Shown here in pieces: positions 1-18,000 of a stretch of DNA of 45,508 nucleotides. The DNA lies in contig JAJTTP010000042.1 of NCBI GenBank assembly GCA_023313575.1, positions 1-45,508 of the forward strand, in the 5' to 3' direction. Within the stretch, counting starts at the first letter, position 1. Every line of letters starts with the position of its first letter. The stretch comes from Eutypella sp. D-1. Its lineage: Eukaryota; Ascomycota; Sordariomycetes; Xylariales; Diatrypaceae. The translations under genes and the position numbers were made by a program. A model generated the notes under the pieces. That model saw only the letters and a list, made by a program, of their open reading frames with translations. It did no database searches and was not told where the DNA came from.

Positions 1-7738
<7,738 letters not shown>

Positions 7739-7748
<10 letters not shown>

Positions 7749-8731
7749 TTTCGATTATTCTAATTTGAGGCTTTAAAACTTACCTTTTACCTGAAGTAAT
7801 TTCTTTCAATATTACATTGTTCGAAACTTTTATATATCAATTTGAAATTCCGAACATAATTTTAGCAAGTGTTTTAGGATTATTCGCTAGATTAAGTCTA
7901 AAAGGAATAATTGAAGCTTTTTTTGAAGATTTTAGTTTAAAACAACCCTTAGATTCATCAGGAGTAAGCTCAGATTCATCCGGAGTAGGTAAGTCAATAC
8001 TATTTAAAGATAATGGAGAGGGTTCTTCTTCACAAGATCCAACAAAAGGTGGAGGTTGAGCTCCAAAAAAAGGTGGAGTAATAGGGCCAGAAGACTTTAC
8101 TTATGGTAGTGATACTGAATCTGAGTCTAGTCATAGCATGAATGAAGATAGTAATGCAACTGGTGATAACGTAGAAACTTTTGAGAAAAAAGTGGAAAAT
8201 ATGACTAGTAAAGATAGTGTTTCTTCTATTAAAGAAAAAATGAACAAGGCTTTAGAAACATATAAAGAATCTGGTTCTAATGTACCAGCTTTTCAACAAC
8301 AAGTAGCTGAGATCGAAAAAAAAATAGAAATATGTGATTCTAAAATATCTGAGTTAGAAAAAGAAGAACGAACTAAAGGTAAAGGAAAAGAAAAAGAAGT
8401 AAGAAACGTTTACGATCGAGTAATAGGACCAGGTGATCCGAATTTCCCTCGAACAATAGAGAATCCTAATTACCAAGCACCACCGGGGGGTCGTAGAAAA
8501 AAAGAAAACCTAAACCTACCACCAGAAGTGGTTAAAAATTACCTACGGGGCCTATCACCAGTGGCTGAAGAACCATCACAAGTAAGAAAAAAACTCAAAA
8601 GGGATCATGATCCTGATTATGCAGAAAACTCCGATGAGGAAGCGGAAGCGGTTCGTCGTGCTATAGAGGAATCAAAAAAAACCAAATCTGATAGGGAAGA
8701 TTCTTCTTCTAAGTCAGGTAAGGGAAGGTAA
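7739..8731 (+). CDS. Unknown ORF overlapping the cox1 stop in the -1 frame; two-helix anchor plus long polar domain
   Basis: ATG 7739 overlaps the cox1 TAA by ten bases; the ORF ends at TAA 8729-8731 (330 aa). Read through the TGA-Trp codons, residues 1-70 hold two hydrophobic segments (GLISIILIWGF; IILASVLGLFARL). A Ser/Gly/Asp-rich linker follows, then a charged helical stretch with coiled-coil look (8190-8400), a Pro-rich part and a Lys/Glu/Ser-rich end. I recognise no domain. Layout and some positions (I.LA...GL, EAFFEDF versus EGVFECF) match the ORF after atp6, which carries a Cox1 tail in front. It may be a separate gene coupled to cox1 translation, or a C-terminal extension of Cox1 made by a -1 shift. 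Confidence 0.75.
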
Positions 8732-8880
8732 ATAGAAATGATTTTCTTAATACGTAAAAACCCAAAATTATATACAATATCGATTGGTTATGGATTTTCT
8801 GTACTTAACATTATCCTAGTTTTTTTTATATAATATTAATAGAGGGATTAGTAATGTTTTAGCCCTAATTTTTTTTAGGA
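8732..8880 (+). other. AT-rich spacer between the cox1-linked ORF and trnR
   Basis: No gene seen. It holds long T runs (8820-8826, 8870-8877) and leads into the hairpin at 8881. Confidence 0.6.
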
Positions 8881-8914
8881 ATTTTGTGTAATGGACAAGC
8901 CATTATACAAAATT
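8881..8914 (+). other. Long hairpin directly before trnR
   Basis: ATTTTGTGTAATGG and CCATTATACAAAAT pair over 14 bp (one G-U) around a 6-nt loop. The 3' arm touches the tRNA 5' end, so it may serve transcript processing or termination. Confidence 0.5.
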
Positions 8915-8983
8915 CTCATTAGCTCAAAGGTAGAGCAGGATACTTCTAATATCCCTATTTTAGTTCGAGTCTAGAATGAGAAT
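8913..8983 (+). tRNA. trnR(ucu): tRNA-Arg (UCU)
   Basis: Acceptor TTCTCAT/ATGAGAA, D arm AGCTC..GAGC, anticodon arm GGATA-CTTCTAA-TATCC with anticodon TCT at 8945-8947, and T arm with TTCGAGT. A complete cloverleaf reading AGA/AGG. CCA is not encoded. Confidence 0.93.
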
Positions 8984-9088
8984 TCAAATAATGAGTAATT
9001 ACTTAAAATAAATTATTATTGCTCTTCATATTTATTATATTCTTTACATTTTTTATGGGGAATATTTTATTATAATAATAAAAAGAAA

Positions 9089-12000
9089 ATGTTATTTTTA
9101 CCTCCAACTTTTATATCAGCTATTGAGGTTCTTTTAGTTATTGTTCCAGCATTGCTTAGTGTAGCTTATGTTACTGTAGCAGAGAGAAAAACTATGGCCA
9201 GTATGCAAAGAAGATTAGGTCCGAACCAGGTAGGATTAACCTTTGATACATTAATTATACATCGTAGTAAATTCTTCCCTCATTATCCTTTTACAAATTA
9301 TATTAATGCTTTTTTTGTTCGTCCGTTTCACACTTCAAATTATTATTTATCAAATAATAAAAATATTTTAGATAGTTTATTAAATAGTAGACTTGCTCCT
9401 GTTATACCTTTTACTCATCCAGTTTTAATTACTTGTGATAATTTTTTAAATCAAACAGAAAGAAATTCATTTTTTAGTAAGCTTTCAGATTTAATTCTTG
9501 AAAAAAAAGAGAATGACTTAGGTGTTATTTACATCTTTCAATATAAACATGATCCTAATATTTATTATATAGGTAGAACTAATAGTTTAAGAACTCGTTT
9601 AATTAATCATCTTTCTAAATATAAATTTGATAAGTTTCATATTATATCTAGAAATTTAGGTTGAGAAAATTTTTCTTTAAGTGTTATTGAAATCAATAAT
9701 TATTCTAAATTAATAGAACGTGAAAATTATTATCTTTGTTATTATAAACCTTTATTAAATACTGTTTTTCGTTCTTTTTATTCTGCAGATATTAATAAAA
9801 AAATTGATTTAATGGATAGTGTTAAAGCTTTGAATATTACTGAAAATTTATCTATTAATATTGAAGAGCAAACTTTAATTAATGAGACTAATTATATGGA
9901 GGAAGGGGTCGCGCCTTATCTTTGATCGGCGCAACGACTAAAAAAAAAAATCAAAACCTAAAATCCGCTTCGCATAGATATATATCAAATATGGTGTATT
10001 AAATTTAGATTTTATTTTGGATTTTTTTTAAACTCCGTATCCCCATCGGGGATGGGGGCCCCCTCCCTAGGGGAACGGAGGTAGTAGATATCTCAAATAA
10101 ATGTATTAAGTTTAGATTTTAGTTTTTGATTTTTTTTTAACGCCTACTAAAGAATCTATTATAAATAATGTTATGAAAACTAAAGAGGGTATATGAGTTT
10201 ATAATAAATTGAATGATAATTTCGTTTTATTAGAAGATCAGCCTTTTAAATCTAAATGAATCGCCTCTAAACTATTAAAGATCAGTTATAAAAATATAGA
10301 TAAATATTTAGATACAGGTGAATCTTATAAAGATTCTTATTTTTTCAGTAAAAAATTAGATTAATTAGTAATTAATTATGAATGGTGTATTCCTGTAGCT
10401 TCGCACCAAAGGATATAAGTCGCTTCGGGTACCCCTCCGGGTAAACAAAGTTAAACAAAGTTTTGGGAATACGGTAAAAAAAAAAGTTAAGATATAATAT
10501 AATAAAAAGGGACATTAATGTTAAAAAATTTTATGGTGTAGAATTAATGGTAGTCCCCCTTAAAACTATATAGTTGTAAGGTAAACAGAGGATGAATTTC
10601 AAGAAAAACTTTGCTGTGAAGTTAACTTGAAGCGAAGCTTATTTTTAATAAAGTTTTTCCTTCAAGAATATTCTACCTCTTGAATGAAATACAAGCAATA
10701 TTAATGTATTATTAAATAATAAGAACGTTCAACGACTAGCTCTTGGGTCGCCGTCAACTTCGTAGGCGTAGGCTGCGCCTTAGCGAAAAAATCAAAAAAA
10801 AATCTCAATTTAATACGTTTATTTGATATATTATTAAATATTTTATTTTTTTTTATCCCTGTCTCTTTAAGCGTAAGAGCAGGGTCTCCCGGAGACCGGA
10901 AGTAAGTAAGTATTACTGTATTGATGCTATCTTACCTTCCTAGAGTATCCTCCATCTAAATTTTCAACAGCCAATATACGTACATACTAATCTGTTAATA
11001 AATACTTAATTATGTATATCTTGGTTAATTTTCAGTTTAAAATAAGATGAAGACATAGTCTGAACCATCTTGAGAAGGATGGATATGAAGGATAATCCAT
11101 AAACGTATATGTTTATATATCCTTTATTTGTAACATAATTGACCTAGGGCTTCTCCAAGCATTTGCAGATGCTTTAAAACTTTTATTAAAAGAATATGTA
11201 GCACCTACGCAAGCTAATATAGTATTATTCTTTTTAGGCCCTGTTATGTGAAGTAGGATTTCACAAATTTTTAGGGGTGAATTGTCAAATTACGGGGACA
11301 TCCTAAAGTTTCTGGTACCAAGCAGCATTTGAAAATTTGTTTGTGGATGAACTAATCACTCATGTATGGTAAAAAGTCAGAAGATATTCGATAGAAAAAT
11401 GGGTAATCATGTAGTTAAGTCAGAAAGATTTTTTTTCTGTAAAGATGCAACGAGTATACGACAGTTGGTGTGAAATTATGGTATTAATTTTACATTTAAG
11501 ATGTATTCTAATGGGTCTCGAGAGAGATTATCCGGTTAAAGTCCTTTCTAATCCAATTAAATTTTATAGACCGTCTTCTACGTATAGTTCTTGTTTTCCT
11601 CAACCTAAAATTAAATTAAGATCCAGATCATTCTCTACTTTAAAATCTCCTTTAGATCCTAATTTTTTCACAGGGTTTGTAGATGCAGAGGGTTCTTTGG
11701 TTATTTCTATACAAAAAGAGCCTAAAAATAAAACAGGTTGAACAATAAAATCAAGATTATCTATCTCCCTTCATAAAAAAGATCTAGCTATCTTAGAACA
11801 AATTAAAAATTATTTTAAAGGAGTAGGTAATATATCTAAATAAGGTAAAAATGTTGTACAATATCGGGTAGCTTCTTTAGGCGATTTAACTAATATAGTA
11901 ATTCCTCATTTTGATAAATATCCTCTAATAACTCAAAAAAAGGCGGATTTTATTTTATTCAAACAAGTTATTGAATTAATGAATCGTAAGGAACATTTAA

Positions 12001-15000
12001 CAGAAGAGGGTTTAATAAAAGTATTATCAATTAAAGAATCTATAAACTTAGGTTTATCAGATATAGTGAAATCTGCTTTCTTTGATATTGTTGCAGTAGA
12101 GAGACCTATTATTAGTAATCAAAAGATACTAGATCCCAATTGATTTGCTGGTTTTGCTAGCGGTGAAGGTTGTTTCCAGATTACATTAATTAAAACAACA
12201 AGTAATCAATCAGGTTACTGAGTTCAATTAAGTTTTCAACTTTCTCAACATACTCGTGATATAGAGTTAATTGATAGTATAAAAGAGTATTTGGATTGTG
12301 GTCAAACAACTGTATACGACAATCATAATTATATAAGGTATACTGTTTCTAATATTTCGGATATTATGGAAAAAGTTCTGCCTTTTTTATCGCCGAAGGC
12401 GCAGAAAAATATTTAATTGTAGGAGTAAAGTCCCAAGATTATGAAGACTTTAAACAAGTAGTGCTAATGGTGAAGGATAAAAAACATTGAACTTCTGACC
12501 CCCAGAGGGGGTTTAAAAAAAATCCAAACCTAAAATCGCTGAGGCGGAGCCTATCTAAAAAAAAAATCCAAAATAAATTCTTAAACGAATCTATTAAAGT
12601 ATTATTTCTAAATTTAGAATTTAGTTTTTGATTTTTTTTTAAGGCCTTCCTCCGTATCCCCATCGGGGATGGGGGCCCCTCCCTAGGGGAACGGAGGTTA
12701 GATATATATCAAATATGGTGTATTAAATTTAGATTTTATTTTGGATTTTTTTTTACCGGAGGCCGTGGATTTAATTTAATTAAAAAGATAAAGGGAGGTA
12801 TGAACAAATTAAGAAAAGATTAACGAATATTAGTTAATTTTTTTTTAATATATACTATTGGGTATTTTATTAAGTACTGTTTACTTTTTGCTGCATACTA
12901 AGGACTACATGCTACATATTTATGTACTTTATTTTAGGTGTTTTGTACTCCTACTACTGTTGAGTCCTTAGTGGTCTATTTAAAAATTTATATGTATTGA
13001 TAAATTTAACTACCGTGGTTATAACATTGGTTTTTGCATTATTAGGGTACGGAGTTATACCTTATGTTCATAGGGTGATATAGTCAAATTACGGGGAACT
13101 CCTAAAGCTTATAATACTAAACTAGGTACGAAGGTACTTGAGTGGCTGAATTAATTATTCAGGTATAGTTATAAGTTATAAGATGATCAGATGGTTAAGC
13201 TCTGGGAAATGGACAATCGCGGATCTAAGTCAAATAAAGGTGGCGCTTTATTTGTAAAAGAGCAACGAGCAGACGGCTATAGGTATTTTATAATATTATT
13301 GTAAATATTTAAGGTGTGCTCTAGTAGCTTAGAAATAAGTTCTCGTTAAATTGTATGCTAAGAATAACTACGATTCACCATTAATTGGAAAGATTGTTCG
13401 CAACTCTAATTCTTTAAAAATTAATTCTCGTCGTAATTATTCAACATTAAAAAATAAAATCGACGAACGCTTCGCACAAGTAGATCCTTGATTTATAACA
13501 GGGTTTACCGACGCTGAGGGTTGTTTTATGTGTAATATGGTAAAAAAACCTAAATATAAAGCAGGTTGAGAAATTCAACCCGTTTTCCAAATTAAACTCC
13601 ATGTTAAAGATTTTCCTGTTATATTAGGAATTCAACATAGTTTAGGAAATATTGGGACTGTAGAGAATAACCAATCTACATGTACTTTTAGAGTCAGAAA
13701 ATTGAAAGAGATAATAGAATTAATTAAATTTTTTGATAAGTATCCTTTAATTACTAGAAAAAAAGGAGATTATCTATTATTTAAACAAATTATTTCTATT
13801 ATCCAATTAAAAGAACATTTGACTACTAAAGGTTTACAACGAATTATTAATTTAAAAGCAACTTTAAATTTTGGTTTATCAAAAGAATTACAATTAATGT
13901 TTCCTGAAACTATTCCAGTTGCCCGTCCTTTAAGAGAACCTTGCGTAATTCCACATCCACAGTGATTAGCTGGATTTACTTCTGGTGAAGGTAATTTCTC
14001 TGTTTCTTTAGATAATGGTATTTTTAAGTCTCTTCTATTTAAAATTACTCAGCATGAAAAAGATGAGGTATTATTAATTGCAATTAAAGATTCTTTAAAT
14101 TGTGGGTCTTGTTATTTAAGAAAAAAAGAAAACACTATGGATTTTAAAGTTACTAAGTTTTCGGATATTACTGAAATTATAATACCTTTTTTTATTAATA
14201 ATCCAATATTAGGTGTAAAATCTTTGGATTTTAAAGATTGATGCTTAGTTTCGGAAATAGTCAAAAAAAGAGGACATAAACTAGAAGAAAATATTCTAAA
14301 AATCAAAGAAATTCAAAAGGCTATGAATAGGGGAAGAAGTTTTTAAATTTTTAATTATTACTTTTTATTTTTGTATGGACCTGGTTTAGCTCTTAGTGAT
14401 TTTAATTTAGGTATATTATATATGTTAGCTGTATCATCTTTAGCTACTTATGGAATTTTGCTCGCGGGGTTTTTTTTTTCTTCGGCCTCCTTTTTACATA
14501 CTAAAAATACTCAATACGAACACCCCAAATCCACTACTCAAGGAGTCTTTCCGAGCTTGCATATGAAATACGTAAGTGGATTTGGGTATCTATCGAATAT
14601 ATCAAAGCCAATATTTATTGCACTCCAAATACCAGTAAATTACAACACTTATCCCTCACAATATTTTAAGATATCTAGATGTTTTATTCACACAAATAAA
14701 GACAAGAATAATAGCAATAACAGTAATAATAAGGATGAGTTTATCCAAGATCTTTTCAAAGATAGGATTGCTCCAGTTATACCTTTCGATCGAGATTTAA
14801 TAAAAGGCTCTTGTTTAAACTATACTGATAAGTTATCTAAAGCAAAGTTCCTTAAAGAATGAGGTTCCAAAGCTGGAATTTACCTTATAGAATACAAATA
14901 TTATCCAAATATCTATTACATCGGGAGAACAAATCTATTCAAAAAAAGAATTTTTGAGCACTCAAAAGCAGAATCCCTTAGTAAATTCCACCTTTTCGTG

Positions 15001-18000
15001 CGGCTAATAGGTATAGAGCATTTTAATATTCACATCTTAGAGGTCTGCCCTGAAACTAAACTGGGAGAAAGGGAAACCTATTACTTACAAAAATATATTC
15101 CTATACTTAATTCCGTTTTCTCTTCATCGATAACTGAAGGTGTAATTAAACAAACTTTATTGTTAAAACTTAAGGATCTTAGAGCAATTAATAGGGGAAA
15201 AGACTCTAGAGTTATCCTCGTTTATGTTTACGAATGAACAGAAAAAGGAATAAATCGCCAACCTACTATATATAACAGTAGTAATGAGGCAAGCCGATCT
15301 TTAGCCTACCCCATTTCCGGTATTTTAAGATATAAAAACACGTCTATACCATATAGAGGAAAACTGTTCTTTAATTACCCTATTACTGATTTTAGCCAAG
15401 TGTTCGAAGAATCCAGAAAACTGACACCTAAAGGTCTATTGAATCGAGTTATTAGTACTCAAGTTTGAGCGTACGATGCTATTAATTTAGAACTAATAAA
15501 AGGCAGTCCTTTCGCTTCAAAAACTAAAGCAGCTAAAGCTTTACAGATTCCTAGAGCAACTATAGATTTAGTTATAGACAAAGGAGGAACTGCAGGATCG
15601 AAGGCTATTTATGTCTATTCTAGACCCCCTAAGTGCCACAGAAATTAAACCTCTTATAGTTAAAGCTGGAAATTTACAACTGGGTCATAAAGTTCCAGTT
15701 TACGTTTATGATGCTAATACTCTAGAATTAGTAAACAATACACCATTCGATTCACTTTTAGCCACTGCAGATTATTTTTGTGTCAACTATCGAACAATTG
15801 CTCGTCATGTAAATACCAATAAAGCTAATCCCTCTCTTTGAGAAAAAGAGAGGGATTTAAAAATTCTTTTAAGAATTTTCTACTTTTAGAAAATAAATAA
15901 ATATTATTTATTTATTTTTCAAATTTAAAAACAATTTATAATTATAAATTTTTTTTTTAATTTAGGAGCGGTAGATTAGTTTATTTTTTCAGTAAAAATT
16001 TGGTATCCCTCCGGGATCGGACAGTTAAGCAAACAATTACTTGCTGTAAGCCCGCAAATAGGTGATAGTCGTAATTATAACACGAAGGTCTGAGGAATTT
16101 TTTTTACTTATTTTTATTTTATAATATATTAAATTAACAAATATTACAAAATTTAAGTGCCGGCTCATAAAAATAATCAAAAAAATACATAAAGCAGATA
16201 GTCTGGAATTAATAAACAATCGCCCCTTTGACTCCATTCTTTCTGTTGTTAGCTATATAGGTATAGCTAAATCAACTATCTATCGAAATTTAGATAGATG
16301 TAAACCAGTAGTCTTAAGAAAAGTTAAGCTCACGGTCTACTTTCTAACTAAAGAAATGAGCTCTGAGTTAAAAGATAAAATTAAGAAAGGGTATATCTAA
16401 CTGTACTGTAACTAAGGGTATTGATGGATTTACTAAATTTGGTAATGAGGATATAGATAGATAAAATAGGTATATATACATTGAGAGATAGGAAGATAGA
16501 TTAATATTATGTTTTGCTTTTGTTTTGGTACTTCGTAGGGGTAACCTTATTATTCAGCAAGGAAAGAGGAGAGTGCTTAATCTAGATAAATAATTTAGTA
16601 TGTAATATTGAGGCTGAGGCTAAATGTGATAATACTAAGTAAGTCACTTAGTAGTCCTTTTTAGGTACTTAGCGGGCGGCCAAAAAGGGGGTAGGGTACT
16701 ATTTGTACTTCGTAGCAAAGCCCGGAGTGTCACATGCATTCAAGGTATATTTATGTAAATATACCTTGAATGAAGGTAAAGAGAATAACAGAAGCCCATT
16801 AATTACGTGAGTAATTAATAATAATCACCGAAGGAATTTCAAGAATAACTTATGTTAATAAGTCAACTTGAAGCGAACCTAGTTATATAGATAGGTACGT
16901 TCAACGACTAGCAGATATAAATTTGCTGCCACGAGCATTCGGGGTCTATACACTCATAAATAATTTTTATGTAATTGTCGTTTGTTTGTGGGGGACCGAG
17001 AATAATACTTTATCAAGGTTCCTCATAAAATCTCCATATTAAAAAAAAAACCAAATTTTTTTACTGACATCCTTTAGATAGGCGAGATAAAAAACAGATA
17101 TATAGATTATGACTTAGTCTGAGCCACATCGCGAGATGTGGAATTAATATTAGATTATATTAAAATATATAAAAAATATTAAAATAACAACATCTGGAAG
17201 TGCTAATAGTAAATATGCCTTTTTAGGATCTCTTAGAAGTACTGCTCAATTAATTAGTTATGAATTAATATTAAGTTCTGCTTTGTTATTGGTTATTATG
17301 TTGACAGGTAGTTTAAATCTGACTGTTAATGTAGAATCACAAAGAGCTGTTTGATTTGTATTGCCATTATTACCTATATTTATAATATTTTTTATAGGAT
17401 CTATAGCCGAGACCAACCGTCCACCCTTTGACTTGGCTGAGGCTACTAATATGATTTGGTCTCACTAAAGATCACAAATTGCTGGAAACTTCTTTGAGAA
17501 TAGGATAATCAGCAGGGAAGTTAACATATTATGTTAAAACCTTCAGAGGCTAGACGTGATCATTTAATATAAGTATTTATATTAAATAAGGTATAGTCCA
17601 AATTTGTATGAAAATGCAAAAAAAAAAACCTGAAATCATCTTTAAAAATGAAATCATCTTTAAAAATGAACTATCCTGTTACTACCTTAGGTGTGAACTA
17701 CTTAGTTCAAACAGGTTATCTTTATATTATATCTAGATTGAAAGTTAGTGCGGTAGCTAGTTATAGATATTATTCTACTTAAAAATCAGATCCACAATCA
17801 TCTGATCTATCTCCTGTTCCTATTTTTACTATTAATAATCTAAATAATGAAGATTGTGTTAAATCTTCTAGAATAATATTAAAAGATAAAGGGGTATTTA
17901 TTCTTTTATTAATACGGTCAATGGTAATCAATATATCGGAGGTGCAAAAGATTTTTATTTAAGACTTAAATAACATCTGAAAAATAAAAAGTCTAATGTT

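Larger units (their letters stand above)
9237..11141 (+). mobile_element. Group I intron 1 of nad1, GIY-YIG type
   Basis: The 5' exon ends GTA GGA T and the 3' exon starts AC CTA GGG. The core lies after the ORF at about 10545-11100, with GAATTTCAAGAAAAAC, AACTTGAAGCGAAG, CGTTCAACGACTAG and GAAGACATAGTCTGAACC. A GC-rich insertion (10740-10905) sits inside the core region, between the P7 string and the following GAGTATCC string, so it must lie in a loop if the intron still splices. Confidence 0.85.
11445..12823 (+). pseudogene. LAGLIDADG endonuclease gene with nonsense codon and two insertions
   Basis: Frame 0 contains the first motif [11 protein letters not shown] near 11668. It has TAA at 11841-11843 inside the first domain (GNISK*GKN) and then continues with the expected sequence to the second motif [11 protein letters not shown] near 12141. 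A 14-nt GC hairpin piece (12390-12403) shifts the frame; the correct continuation is in frame 2, which then passes through the 273-bp repeat (12497-12769) and ends at TAA 12821-12823 ([10 protein letters not shown]). The true start is unclear, because the first ATGs overlap intron core sequence. Probably inactive, unless the TAA is a sequence error. Confidence 0.8.
11243..13017 (+). mobile_element. Group I intron 2 of nad1 (probably IA)
   Basis: The 5' exon ends GGC CCT and the 3' exon begins GTT ATA ACA. Core strings near 11272-11530 include AAATTACGGGGACATCC, ATGGGTAATCATG and TGCAACGAGTATACGAC. These match nad1 intron 3 and the atp6 intron, placing all three in one family. Confidence 0.82.
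14471..17196 (+). mobile_element. Group I intron 4 of nad1, GIY-YIG type
   Basis: It lies between GCG GGG T and GA AGT GCT. The core at about 16840-17140 contains AATTTCAAGAATAAC, CAACTTGAAGCGAACC, CGTTCAACGACTAG and GACTTAGTCTGAGCC, related to nad1 intron 1 and the last cox1 intron. The ORF and a series of leftovers and hairpins (15842-16840) precede it. Confidence 0.82.
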
